From assembly GCF_013294115.1 (NCBI RefSeq), contig NZ_JABSNP010000004.1:62001-126000 (forward strand): a DNA stretch of 64,000 nt. The letters are read 5' to 3'. The position numbers were made by a program, and so were the translations under genes. The stretch comes from Hymenobacter caeli. Its GTDB lineage: Bacteria > Bacteroidota > Bacteroidia > Cytophagales > Hymenobacteraceae. The notes under the pieces were generated by a model. The model was given only the letters and a program-made list of their open reading frames with translations, searched no databases and was not told where the DNA came from. Shown in pieces: positions 49,947-59,330 of this stretch. Positions within the stretch are counted from its first letter, which is position 1. Every line of letters starts with the position of its first letter.

Positions 49947-50615
49947 TTAACTAATCAGCCCGCGGCTGATGGCCATTTTGATGAGGGCGGCGGTGTTCTT
50001 CGCGCGGGTTTTGCCGATGATGTTCTGGCGGTGGGTTTCGACGGTGCGCTTGCTGGTGAACAGCTTGTCGGCGATTTCGTTGTTGGTGAGGCCCTCCGCG
50101 ATGAGCTTGAGCACCTCCAGCTCGCGGGCCGTGAGGTCGGCGATGGGCGTGCCGGCGACGTCTTCGCCGGGGGCCGCCGGGGTGGCCGGGGCCGCCGCCC
50201 CCAGGGCTTTGTAGAGCATGGCTAGCCCGATGTCGGTGCACAGAAACAGGTGCCCAGCGGCCACCGTGTGGATGGCGTGGGTGATTTCGCGAAACGAAGC
50301 GTTTTTCAGCACGTAGCCCAGGGCCCCGGCGGCCAGCATCCGGGCCACGTAGTGCTCGTTGTCGAGCATGGTCAGCACCAGCACTTTCAGGTTGGGGAAG
50401 CGTTGCCGCAGCTCGGGCATGGTGGCGAAGCCGTCGAGCACGGGCATGTTCACGTCCATTAGCACCACGTCGGCGGGGGTGGTGGCCAGCAGCGCCAGCA
50501 GCTCGGTGCCGTTGCCGGCCTCGCCCACCACGTCGAAGCCGGGCTCGGCGGCGAGCAGCGAGCGGAGGCCGTCGCGGAGAATGGCGTGGTCGTCGGCGAG
50601 TACGAGGCGGAGCAT
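49947..50615 (-). CDS. NarL/LuxR-type response regulator
   Basis: The protein has 222 residues. The receiver domain has the acidic pair Asp8/Asp9 and phosphoacceptor Asp54 (VVLMDVNMPVLDG). The C-terminal LuxR helix-turn-helix is LTARELEVLKLIAEGLTNNE followed by SKRTVETHRQNI. An Ala/Pro linker joins the two. No sensor kinase is adjacent. The next gene upstream on this strand is an SMR transporter, 40 nt away. Confidence 0.93.
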   Translation of the reverse strand: MLRLVLADDHAILRDGLRSLLAAEPGFDVVGEAGNGTELLALLATTPADVVLMDVNMPVLDGFATMPELRQRFPNLKVLVLTMLDNEHYVARMLAAGALGYVLKNASFREITHAIHTVAAGHLFLCTDIGLAMLYKALGAAAPATPAAPGEDVAGTPIADLTARELEVLKLIAEGLTNNEIADKLFTSKRTVETHRQNIIGKTRAKNTAALIKMAISRGLIS

Positions 50616-50655
50616 GGCGGGCGGTAAAAGTGAAAGAAACGCGGCCGGCAGCGGC

Positions 50656-51039
50656 CTACGCGGTGCGCTTGAGCCCCACGATGCCCACCAGGATGAGCCC
50701 GATGAACAGCACGTGCCAAGCGCTGAACGGCTCTTTCAGCACCAGCGTGTCCACCAATTTGATGCCGACCAGGGCCATGCCCATCCAGATGGCGAAGGCC
50801 GTGCCCGCCGGAATGGAATTCAGGGCCTTGGAAAAAAAGAACACGTTGGCCACCCCAAACGCCACGTAGCCGATGGCGGGCAGCAAGGTATAAATTCCGG
50901 CCGGGTCGGCGAAAAACTGCGACCAGTGGATGGCCCTGATTTTGGCCACGCTGGCGTACTTAAGGCTGTAGTTCCAGCACACCTCCATCACGGAAGCCAG
51001 GAACAGGTAGAACCAGGCGGAATTAACGAGCAAATTCAA
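50656..51039 (-). CDS. Small multidrug resistance (SMR) family transporter
   Basis: About 127 residues and four membrane helices. The conserved Glu of SMR proteins lies in FLASVMEVCWNYSLKYA, followed by the second helix VAFGVANVFFFSKALNSIP and GTAFAIWMGMALVGIKLVDT. The start is a TTG at 51039 that overlaps the TGA of the sterol-desaturase gene (TTGA), so translation is probably coupled. The substrate may be guanidinium-type or a lipid; not decidable here. Confidence 0.85.
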   Translation of the reverse strand: MNLLVNSAWFYLFLASVMEVCWNYSLKYASVAKIRAIHWSQFFADPAGIYTLLPAIGYVAFGVANVFFFSKALNSIPAGTAFAIWMGMALVGIKLVDTLVLKEPFSAWHVLFIGLILVGIVGLKRTA

Positions 51040-52064
51040 GACGGGGTAGCGACGGGGCGGGAAGGTTCGGCCGAAGTAACGGCAACGGGCGCGGGGTTGT
51101 TGCCGGGGCGGCGGGCCACGGTCTCGGGGGCCCCGTCGGGCACGTCCCAGCCTTGCAGGGCCCGGGCGGCGGGCACGCGCCGGCCCAGCCAGCCCAGCAG
51201 CCGGAAGCGCACCCCGTGGTAGCCCCGGAACCAGGCCGACCGCTCGGCCAGGGCCGCCTCGTCGAAGCGGCGCACCGAAAAGGCGTGCTGCAAAAAGTAG
51301 TCCTTCGGAAACGCATAGGGCAGGCCCCAGCGCACGGGCTTGCGGCCCTCGGGCAGGTAAGCGGTGCCGAAAAGCCAGTCCCACACCGCAAACTTGGTCG
51401 AGAAGTTGGCGAAGTACACCTCCTCGTGGTCGGCGTGGTGCCAGAGGTGCATTTCGGGCCCGTTGATGACGTACTGGAGCTTGCCCGAGTGCACGTCCAC
51501 GTTGGCGTGGATGTACATGCCCCACACGGCGTCAATCAGGGCCTTGATGGGCACCACAATCGGGTTGGCCCCCAGCAGGATGATGGGCGCAAACTCGATG
51601 GTTTGGTTGATGATAATTTCGACGGCGTGCGAGCGGGAGCCGGCCAGCCAGTCCACCTGCTTGCCTGAGTGGTGCGCCTCGTGGGTACGCCAGAAAAACG
51701 CGCTGTTGTGCTGGAAGCGGTGAAACCAGTAGATGTAGAAGTCGTGCGTAACGACGAAAAAGCCCACCTGCGCCGCCACCGGCCAGTCGCTCACCCAGTG
51801 GAACTGGGCCCCGAAGTGCCGGGCCAGCGGCGCGATGATGAACCCGAAAATCAGGATTTGCAGGAAGTAGCTCTGCACCAGTGTGTACCAGAACAAGTCG
51901 AGGAACAGCCCCTCGCGGAAGAACGGTAGGCCCTTGCGGTACGGGTACTTGCGCTCCAGCACCAGCAGCACCGCCACCGCCAGCAGCAGCAGCGGCGTGG
52001 TGATGGCCGTGGTGCGGCCCACGGCGTTGAGGCCGTGGTAAAAGTTGCTCAGCGTTTCCAGCAT
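51036..52064 (-). CDS. Sterol desaturase / fatty acid hydroxylase family protein
   Basis: The protein has 342 residues. The di-iron His motifs are HDFYIYWFHRFQH, HEAHH and HLWHHADHEE, with a further His in YIHANVDVHSG. Four membrane helices precede and separate them. The enzyme should hydroxylate or desaturate a membrane lipid using molecular oxygen. The Ala/Pro tail is disordered. It overlaps the downstream SMR gene by 4 nt. Confidence 0.9.
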   Translation of the reverse strand: MLETLSNFYHGLNAVGRTTAITTPLLLLAVAVLLVLERKYPYRKGLPFFREGLFLDLFWYTLVQSYFLQILIFGFIIAPLARHFGAQFHWVSDWPVAAQVGFFVVTHDFYIYWFHRFQHNSAFFWRTHEAHHSGKQVDWLAGSRSHAVEIIINQTIEFAPIILLGANPIVVPIKALIDAVWGMYIHANVDVHSGKLQYVINGPEMHLWHHADHEEVYFANFSTKFAVWDWLFGTAYLPEGRKPVRWGLPYAFPKDYFLQHAFSVRRFDEAALAERSAWFRGYHGVRFRLLGWLGRRVPAARALQGWDVPDGAPETVARRPGNNPAPVAVTSAEPSRPVATPS

Positions 52065-52070
52065 GGTTAT

Positions 52071-52332
52071 TTAAGCTTTTAGCTGATGGCGGTTAGCTAC
52101 CAGCCTACGGGTATTTTGGTCAAAAGTCAGGGCGGCCAGCGCCTGATTGGCTTTACGAAAGCGGGCCGCTCACTAAAAAAGCGAGCGGCCCGAATAGTTT
52201 CAACTCAACGGTATATTGTGGTTATCCGGCAAGCGCTTTCTCAGAAACAAGCCCGCAAAAAAAATCAGCAGCAAGCCATTGTGAACCAGCAAAAAAGCTA
52301 ACAGCTAACAGCCAATGGCTAACAGCTAATTT
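52071..52332. repeat. Repeat element with GCTAACAG-type terminal inverted repeats
   Basis: The left end 52071-52098 (TTAAGCTTTTAGCTGATGG...) and right end about 52290-52332 (repeated GCTAACAGC) are imperfect complements. The centre holds a hairpin, CGGGCCGCT with AGCGGCCCG, near 52162-52192. The element fills the gap and its right end overlaps the NeuB-like gene's stop codon. A 71-codon frame inside it (52086-52301) has no protein features. Confidence 0.65.
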
Positions 52333-53215
52333 AAGCGGCCGTCACCTCGCGGCGCAGGCGGCGCAGGGGCTCTTTCTCGCTCTCGTACACCACCTTCACG
52401 CCGTCGCCGAGGCCGGCTTCGGTGTCGCGGATGTCGCGCACCATCTTGGCCATGCCGCCGGGCTCCACGCTGGCCGCGTGGTCGGAGCCCCACATGGCGC
52501 GGTCGAGGGTGAAGTGGCGCTCCACGAACGTCGCGCCCAGGGCCACGGCCGTCACGGTGGTGCTCAGGCCGGTTTCGTGGCCCGAGTAGCCGATGGGCGT
52601 ATTTGGGAATTGCGCCATCAGGGTTTGAATCATGCGCAGGTTCAGCTCGGCCGGGGGGCAGGGGTAGGCCGAAGTTGAGTGGGCAATCATCAGCTTATCG
52701 AGGCCCACGTAGGCCACGGCGTCGGTGATTTCGTTCTGGGTGCTCATGCCGGTGCTCAGCATCAGCGGGCGGCCGGTGGCCCGCACGCGGTCGAGCAGGG
52801 GCTTGTCGGTGAGCGAGGCCGACGCCATCTTGTAGAGCACGGGCTGGAATTGCTCCATGAAATCCACCGACGGCTCGTCCCAGCACGAGGCAAACCAGTC
52901 GATGCCCCGGGCCTTGCAGTAGTCGTCGATGGCGGTGTATTCCGGCTGGCCAAACTCGGTTTTGCGCTTGTAGTCGATGTAGCTCATGCGGCCCCAGGGG
53001 GTGTCGCGCTGCTTCTCCCACTGGTCTTTGGGCACGCACAGCTCGGGGGTGCGCTTCTGGAACTTCACGGCGTCGCAGCCGGCGCTCACGGCCGCATCAA
53101 TCAGCTGGCGGGCAATGTCGAGCGAGCCGTTGTGGTTGATGCCTATTTCGGCGATGATGTAACAGGGCTGGCCAGGGCCAATGCTGCGGTTTTTCTTGAT
53201 TTGTACGGTGCTCAT
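52331..53215 (-). CDS. neuB: NeuB-family ulosonic acid synthase lacking the SAF domain
   Basis: The protein has 294 residues. It should condense PEP with a sugar or sugar phosphate. The TIM-barrel motifs are present: IIAEIGINHNGSLDIARQLI, AVKFQKRTPE, KMASASLTDKPLL, MLSTGMSTQNEI, IGYSGHETGLS and VERHFTLDRAMWGSDHAAS. Typical NeuB enzymes are about 345 residues with a C-terminal SAF (antifreeze-like) domain, which here is missing after a short Arg-rich tail. The WGRMSYIDYKRKTEFG insert is typical of a subfamily outside the classic sialic-acid enzymes. The downstream genes suggest an unusual sugar acid. Confidence 0.85.
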   Translation of the reverse strand: MSTVQIKKNRSIGPGQPCYIIAEIGINHNGSLDIARQLIDAAVSAGCDAVKFQKRTPELCVPKDQWEKQRDTPWGRMSYIDYKRKTEFGQPEYTAIDDYCKARGIDWFASCWDEPSVDFMEQFQPVLYKMASASLTDKPLLDRVRATGRPLMLSTGMSTQNEITDAVAYVGLDKLMIAHSTSAYPCPPAELNLRMIQTLMAQFPNTPIGYSGHETGLSTTVTAVALGATFVERHFTLDRAMWGSDHAASVEPGGMAKMVRDIRDTEAGLGDGVKVVYESEKEPLRRLRREVTAA

Positions 53216-53342
53216 GCCAAGCGGGTGGGGTGGGAGTGAAGCCAGGAGCTGGCCAAATAAGAGAAGTAATGATACGAAATAAGCAGAGCCGCGGGATTGT
53301 TCGGGGCCCCGGGGCCCCAGACGTGCGCCCAGCGGTTTTATT

Positions 53343-53837
53343 TTACCGGCTGGCGATAATAAACTCGGCCACTTCGCGGAAGCAGCCGTGCCCGCCCGCC
53401 GTTTCGCAGTGGAAGTCGGCCACGGCCCGCGCGAAGCGGGTGGCGTCGCCGGGGCAGGCGGCCAGGCCCACCAGCTTCAGAATTTCCACGTCGTTGGTGT
53501 CGTCGCCGATGAAGGCAATTTCCTCGGCCGTCAGGCCCGTGCGGGCCATAATCTCGTGCAGCCGCGCCGGCTTGTCCTTGATGCCCAGGTGCAGCTCGGT
53601 GATGCGCAGCTTATCGGCCCGCCGCTGCACCGAGCCCGACGTTTCGCCGGTCATGATGCCGGTGTCCACGCCCACGGCCCGCAGGCGCTCCACGCCCATG
53701 CCGTCGCGGATGCTGAAGCGCTTCATCTCCTCGCCGCGCTCGGAGTAGTACACGCCGTTGTCGGTGAGCACGCCGTCGCAGTCGGTCAGCAACAGTTTGA
53801 TGCGCCGGGCGCGGGCTTGCAGTTCGGTTAGGTTCAC
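53343..53837 (-). CDS. KdsC-like HAD phosphatase (ulosonate-phosphate phosphatase)
   Basis: The protein has 164 residues. The nucleophile motif is LLLTDCDGVLTDNGVYY with Asp19 and Asp21. Motif II/III are TGETS and GIKDKP, and motif IV is FIGDDTNDVEILK. C0-type HAD enzymes of this size form tetramers and remove phosphate from KDO-8-P or KDN-9-P. Coupled to the NeuB gene 127 nt away, it implies that the NeuB product is phosphorylated. Confidence 0.88.
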   Translation of the reverse strand: MNLTELQARARRIKLLLTDCDGVLTDNGVYYSERGEEMKRFSIRDGMGVERLRAVGVDTGIMTGETSGSVQRRADKLRITELHLGIKDKPARLHEIMARTGLTAEEIAFIGDDTNDVEILKLVGLAACPGDATRFARAVADFHCETAGGHGCFREVAEFIIASR

Positions 53838-53858
53838 TAAGGGGAGAGTTGAAGGGCT

Positions 53859-53952
53859 GTAGCGCGGACCTTGTAGTCCGCGTTTTTGAACGGTTGTATA
53901 AGGGAAATCGGCAGGACGAAGCGAGAGCCGCGGACTACAAAGTCCGCGCTAC
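53859..53952. repeat. Palindromic repeat (GTAGCGCGGACCTTGTAGTCCGCG family)
   Basis: 24-nt arms at 53859-53882 and 53929-53952 are complementary with a single mismatch, around a 46-nt loop. Each arm also folds on itself (GCGGAC/GTCCGC). It lies in the gap between the KdsC-like and SDR genes. Confidence 0.85.
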
Positions 53953-53968
53953 AAGTCGTGGTACAGTG

Positions 53969-54775
53969 CTAAATGGCCGTCCAGCCGCCGTCCACCACCA
54001 GGTTGGCGCCGGTCATGTAGGCCGAGGCTTCGGAGGCCAGGAACACCACGGCGCCCTGGTAATCGGTGACGGCGGCCATGCGGCCCAGAGGCGTTTTGGC
54101 GCTGTACTGCTTCACGAAAAAGGCGTCCTGGCTGTTCTCCACGCCGCCCGGCGAGAGCGTGTTTACCCGCACGCCCTGGGGGCCCCAGTAGGCCGCCAGG
54201 TAGCGGGTGAAGTTCACCACCGCGCCCTTGGTCATGGGGTAAGAGGGTGACTTATAGAAGGTTTGCTCGCCGGCCTCGTTGCGGTAGATGCTCTGGTCGG
54301 GCCCCACAATGCCGTAGGTGCTGGCCACGTTGATGATGGAGCCACTGCCCTGCACGGCCATCGGCGTGCCGAAGACCTGCGCCGCCAGGAAAATCCCCGT
54401 CACGTTCACCTCCAGCACTTGCTGGAAGGTGGCGAGCGGGAAGTTCTCGAACTTGCTGAGGTCGGCGGCCAGCGCCGGGTTCTCGAACATGTCGTTGATG
54501 GCCGCGTTGTTCACCAGCACGTCGATGTGCCCAAACTGCTTGATAATCTGGTCGCGCGCCGCGGCCAGCGACTCAGGCTTGGTTACGTCCACGGCCAGCG
54601 GCAGGTGGGGGCCCCCGGGCAAGCCGGCCGCCACCGCTTCCGCTGCGGCCTGGTTGATGTCGGCCACCACCACGTTGGCACTGGCGGCGGCCAGCGCCGC
54701 GCAGTGCTGCCGGCCAATGAGGCCGCACGCGCCGGTGACGATGGCCGTTTTGTTGGTAAGGTCGAAGAGGGTCAT
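53969..54775 (-). CDS. SDR-family oxidoreductase of the sugar-acid cluster
   Basis: About 268 residues from ATG 54775. The NAD(P) motif is AIVTGACGLIGRQHCAALA, followed by DVLVNNAAINDMFENP, the catalytic region IINVASTYGIVGPDQ and the YPMTK catalytic Tyr/Lys. SDRs of this type occur in flagellin-sugar and legionaminic-type clusters (PtmA-like). It probably reduces or oxidises the sugar intermediate before or after condensation; the step is inferred only from the neighbours. Confidence 0.87.
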   Translation of the reverse strand: MTLFDLTNKTAIVTGACGLIGRQHCAALAAASANVVVADINQAAAEAVAAGLPGGPHLPLAVDVTKPESLAAARDQIIKQFGHIDVLVNNAAINDMFENPALAADLSKFENFPLATFQQVLEVNVTGIFLAAQVFGTPMAVQGSGSIINVASTYGIVGPDQSIYRNEAGEQTFYKSPSYPMTKGAVVNFTRYLAAYWGPQGVRVNTLSPGGVENSQDAFFVKQYSAKTPLGRMAAVTDYQGAVVFLASEASAYMTGANLVVDGGWTAI

Positions 54776-54799
54776 GCAGTTGTATCGTCCTGGCGGGGG

Positions 54800-54968
54800 C
54801 CTCACCCCCTAGCCCCCTCTCCAAAAGAGAGGGGGAACTAGCTTCTAGTTTTTAGGGCTAGAATTAGGGCTAGAATGAAATGAGGCCGCGCTCACTACGT
54901 AAAAAACTATGAGCTAAAACTAGAAACTAGTTCCCCCTCTCTTTTGGAGAGGGGGCTAGGGGGTGAGG
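54800..54968. repeat. Palindromic repeat, 42-bp perfect arms (CCTCACCCCCTAGCCCC family)
   Basis: Arms 54800-54841 and 54927-54968 are exact complements with an 85-nt loop that holds more GGGCTAGAAT/CTAG units. It is a second member of the repeat family found at 34354. The two copies differ from each other, but within each copy both arms match perfectly. It fills the gap between the SDR and the aminotransferase genes. Confidence 0.92.
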
Positions 54969-54983
54969 TTCCTTCAGGGGCCC

Positions 54984-56318
<1,335 letters not shown>

Positions 56319-56347
56319 GGCTATTTCAGGATTGTTTATAATGGAAC

Positions 56348-56484
56348 GTAGAGACGCGACACTTCGCGTCTCGGCCGCTGCACGGTTGGCCAAAGCGCCG
56401 TTCAACGATTGAGCATGGTTGGCCAAAGCGCCGTGCAACGATTGAATCGTTCAACGATTGAGACGCCAAGTGTGGCGTCTCTAC
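56348..56484. repeat. Palindromic repeat (GTAGAGACGC family) with internal direct repeats
   Basis: Ends 56348-56372 (GTAGAGACGCGACACTTCGC...) and 56460-56484 (...GGCGTCTCTAC) are imperfect complements, and each is a hairpin by itself. The middle has a 33-nt direct repeat (GGTTGGCCAAAGCGCCGT with CAACGATTGA) at 56384 and 56417. It fills the gap between the aminotransferase and the transketolase gene. Confidence 0.8.
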
Positions 56485-57434
56485 TCGGCAAATTGGTTTT
56501 CCACCACTGCCGTTTTGGTGGTGATGGCGGCGGGGTTGGCGCCCAGCTTTTCGGCGATGCGGCGGGCAATGTGCTGGCCGGTGAAGCCTTCGTATTCGAG
56601 CACTTCGCTCAGCAGGCCGGGCTTGTACCACCGCTCGTTCAAGGCGATGGGCAGCACCTTGGCCGTCAGCTCATTCTTCAGCAGCACCTCGGCCAGGATG
56701 GAGTAGAGGCCGCCGGTCTGGAAGTGGTCTTCCAGCGTCACGACCAGGCCGCCGGCCTGCACTACTTGCAGCAGCGCGGCCTCGTCCACGGGCTTGAGGG
56801 TGCGCATGTTGATGAGGCCCACCGACTTGCCCTGGGCTTCGAGCAGCTCGCGGGCGATGAGGGCCTGCTCGAACAGCATGCCGTAGACGAGGATGGTGGC
56901 GTCGGTGCCGGTGGCCACTACTTCGGCCTTGCCCATCTCGAAGGGGGCGTGCTGGTAGGTGCCGGGGCGGGTGTTGATGCGCACGTAGGCCGGGCTGGGC
57001 GAGGCCCAAATCTGGGGCAGCATGCCCAGCATGTCGGCCTCGTCGGCGGGGGCGAAAACGGTCATGCCCGGGATGCCGCGCATCAGGGCCACGTCCTCGA
57101 TGGCCTGGTGGGTGGGGCCGTTGCCATCCGACAAAAAGCCGGGCACGAAGCTGCTGATTTTTACTGGCAGCTGGCCGATGCCCACGTCGGTGCGGATGAA
57201 CTCAAACGCCCTGAGCGTGAGGAAGGTGGCCAGCGCGTGCACCACCGGGATGCGCCCGCGCAGGGCCAGCCCGGCCGCCGCCCCGATCAGGGTTTGCTCG
57301 GTGATGCCGGTGTCGATGAATCGGGGCCCCAGCACGGCCGGCAGGTTGCGGATGAGGGCGCGGTTTTCGGCCGTCATCACGATGAGGCGGTCGTCGGCCA
57401 GGGCCGTTTCTTTAATTAATTCTTCGTAGATCAC
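56481..57434 (-). CDS. Transketolase, C-terminal subunit
   Basis: The protein has 317 residues and matches the pyrimidine-binding plus C-terminal domains of transketolase. It has TAENRALIRNLP, FIDTGITEQTLIGAAAGLAL with the conserved Glu, and SDGNGPTHQAIEDVALMR. The C-terminal domain has LKPVDEAALLQVVQAGGLVV. It needs the N-terminal subunit at 57578-58435; the pair is split as in many sugar-modification clusters rather than fused as in the pentose phosphate enzyme. Its stop codon overlaps the preceding repeat. Confidence 0.92.
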   Translation of the reverse strand: MIYEELIKETALADDRLIVMTAENRALIRNLPAVLGPRFIDTGITEQTLIGAAAGLALRGRIPVVHALATFLTLRAFEFIRTDVGIGQLPVKISSFVPGFLSDGNGPTHQAIEDVALMRGIPGMTVFAPADEADMLGMLPQIWASPSPAYVRINTRPGTYQHAPFEMGKAEVVATGTDATILVYGMLFEQALIARELLEAQGKSVGLINMRTLKPVDEAALLQVVQAGGLVVTLEDHFQTGGLYSILAEVLLKNELTAKVLPIALNERWYKPGLLSEVLEYEGFTGQHIARRIAEKLGANPAAITTKTAVVENQFAE

Positions 57435-57578
57435 AGATTATGCAGATTAAAAGGTGATTTCGCAGATGCAGACGAAGCGAGAGAAGCAGGGAGCAGCACC
57501 GGAGCGAAAGAGCCATTTGTGGCCCCTGGGGTGCTGTTTAAATCTGCGAAATCTGCTTAAATCTGCATAATCAGCGAT
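57429..57578. repeat. Palindromic repeat (ATCACAGATTATGCAGATT family)
   Basis: The left end 57429-57449 and the right end 57557-57578 pair (GATTATGCAGATT with AATCTGCATAATC). Further AAATCTGCGAAATCTGC units lie at the right. It fills the gap between the two transketolase genes and touches the start codon of one and the stop of the other. Confidence 0.8.
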
Positions 57579-58435
57579 TATCGGACCGTCAGGGTTTCGC
57601 TCGTTAGCGTGGTAGATTCCTGGCTGTGCAGCTCCTTCAGCAGCTCCACTACTTCATCGGCGGAGAAGTTGCAGAACCAGCGGTCGGCGCGGGCCTCGAT
57701 GCTGGGCAGGCCGCGGCCGCGCACCGTGTCGCAGATGATGACGGAGGGCCGGTCGGCGGCGAAGGGCAGGGCCCCGAAGGCGGCTTCGAGCTGCGCGAAG
57801 TCGTGGCCGTCGATGCGCTGCACGGCCCAGCCGAAGGCCTCGAATTTGGGCCCCAGGGGCTCCAGCGGAATCAGGTCTTCGGTGGCCACGTTGGCCTGGA
57901 AGTGGTTGCGGTCCACGACCAGCGTGAAGTTGCTGAGCTTGTGGGCGGCGGCCACCAGCACGGTTTCCCACACGGAGCCCTCGTTCAGCTCGCCGTCGCC
58001 GGTGATGACGATGGTGTGGTTTTTCAGGCCCCGCATCCGGTTGTCGAGCGCCACGCCCAGGCCCACGGAGGGCAGGTGGCCCAGCGAGCCCGAATGAAAC
58101 TCGACGCCCGGCACCGCGCGGTTGGGGTGCCAGTAGATGCTGTCGTTGGCCTTCAAGTGGTTGGCCAGGCGCTCTTTGGGCATGAAGCCCAGCTCGGCGA
58201 ACGTGCCGTAGAGGGCCGGCACGTCGTGGCCCTTGCTCAGGAACAGGAAGTCGCGGTCGGGCGCGTCCACCGTGGCGGGGCTGATGTTCAGGAAGTCGGC
58301 GTAGAGGTACACCAGCAGGTCGGCGCAGCTCAGCGAAGCGCCGGTGAAGCAGCCGCCGTCGGTGCTCAGGCGCACGATGTGCTCGCGCACGCGCAGGGCC
58401 AGGGCTTTCAGTTCGTCTTGTTTTTCGGAGGTCAT
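57578..58435 (-). CDS. Transketolase, N-terminal (TPP-binding) subunit
   Basis: The protein has 285 residues. The thiamine diphosphate motif is IVITGDGELNEGSVWE followed by NFTLVVDRNHFQAN. KGHDVPALYGTFAELGF and PGVEFHSGSLGHLPSVGLGV supply the substrate-site His residues. With the C-terminal subunit downstream it makes a complete transketolase that could supply or remodel the sugar used by the NeuB-like enzyme. Confidence 0.93.
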   Translation of the reverse strand: MTSEKQDELKALALRVREHIVRLSTDGGCFTGASLSCADLLVYLYADFLNISPATVDAPDRDFLFLSKGHDVPALYGTFAELGFMPKERLANHLKANDSIYWHPNRAVPGVEFHSGSLGHLPSVGLGVALDNRMRGLKNHTIVITGDGELNEGSVWETVLVAAAHKLSNFTLVVDRNHFQANVATEDLIPLEPLGPKFEAFGWAVQRIDGHDFAQLEAAFGALPFAADRPSVIICDTVRGRGLPSIEARADRWFCNFSADEVVELLKELHSQESTTLTSETLTVR

Positions 58436-58441
58436 TCTTTT

Positions 58442-58531
58442 GGCTATTAGCTGTTGGCTATTAGCTGTTAGCTTTTGGCGACTGGCTTCTTTGAAAGAAG
58501 CTAATGGCTAGTCGCTAATAGCTAACAGCTT
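58442..58531. repeat. Palindromic repeat (GCTATTAGCTGTTAGC family)
   Basis: Left part GGCTATTAGCTGTT (twice) to 58495 pairs with AAGAAGCTAATGGCTAGTCG and GCTAATAGCTAACAGC at the right. It fills the gap between the transketolase and cytidylyltransferase genes and covers the latter's stop codon. It is related in sequence to the element at 52071. Confidence 0.8.
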
Positions 58532-59330
58532 AGATACGCTTGGTTTGCCCAGCGGCCACGGTTTTTAGCTCGTCCAGGTGGTTGCGGTACCAGTTCACGC
58601 CGGCCAGGCTGGCGTTGAGGGCGTAAATGTCTGGCCTTTGCTTTAATAAAGTTAGAATGTCGGCCAAACCGAAGGCTGGATTGGCCGAATACAGCGCCTC
58701 AAACACGGCCTTAATAAATTCATAATCCTCGCGGTAGTCAATTGTGAAGCGGTGCGACATGGAGTAGTCGAGCCCGGTTTCCCAGGCTACGTTGGCGAGG
58801 CGGAAGCGGCCGGGGTTTTCCCAGAAGAAGGGCGTGGTGTGCTCGCGCTCCAAGGGGCGGCGGGCCTCGCGCCAGGCCGTGGCCAGGGCCCCCAGGGGCA
58901 CCACCTCCACGTCGTTGCCGTCGGGGTAGGTGGCGGGGTGCAGGTTGCTTACGAAGTCAAACTGCCCGGCGGTAGCTATATAATAGGCCAGCACGCGGTC
59001 AATCACGGCGGGGTCGATGAGGGGGCAGTCGGACGGGATTTTCACCACCGCATCCACCGGCCCGAAGGCCAGCGCCGCCTGGTAGTGGCGGTCGAGCAGG
59101 TCGGTGGGCGAGCCGCGGAACACGTTGAGGCCGTGGGCCTCGCACATGGCCACTAAGGCGTCGTCGGCCGCGTCGGTGGTGGTGGCCACCACGATTTGGC
59201 CGGCCAGCCGGGCCAGTTGCACGCGCTGCACCATGCGCACGAGCAGGGGCTGGCCGGCCAGCGGCAGGCTGACTTTATCGGGAAGGCGCGAGGAGCCGCG
59301 GCGGGCCTGGACGACGGTGAGGATGTTCAC
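58530..59330 (-). CDS. CMP-sugar-acid synthetase-like cytidylyltransferase (SpsF/NeuA type)
   Basis: About 266 residues from the GTG at 59330. The nucleotide motif is VQARRGSSRLPDKVSLPLAG, followed by VATTTDAADDALVAMCEAHG, IPSDCPLIDPAVIDRVLAYY and FDFVSNLHPATYPDGNDVEV. It should activate a 3-deoxy-ulosonic acid as the CMP-sugar. The SpsF-like group also includes other nucleotide sugars. The GTG overlaps the TGA of the upstream gene (GTGA), so the two are translationally coupled. Confidence 0.87.
   Translation of the reverse strand: MNILTVVQARRGSSRLPDKVSLPLAGQPLLVRMVQRVQLARLAGQIVVATTTDAADDALVAMCEAHGLNVFRGSPTDLLDRHYQAALAFGPVDAVVKIPSDCPLIDPAVIDRVLAYYIATAGQFDFVSNLHPATYPDGNDVEVVPLGALATAWREARRPLEREHTTPFFWENPGRFRLANVAWETGLDYSMSHRFTIDYREDYEFIKAVFEALYSANPAFGLADILTLLKQRPDIYALNASLAGVNWYRNHLDELKTVAAGQTKRI

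Noticed and set aside
52086..52301. A 71-codon frame within the repeat element
   Set aside because: Its translation is derived from repeat sequence and it has no protein features.
53216..53342. A repeat element in the gap between the NeuB-like and KdsC-like genes
   Set aside because: It has only a short GGGGCCCC palindrome, which is common in this genome.
56384..56460. A short CRISPR array
   Set aside because: Only two full direct copies without distinct spacers, nested in a palindromic element; no cas genes nearby.
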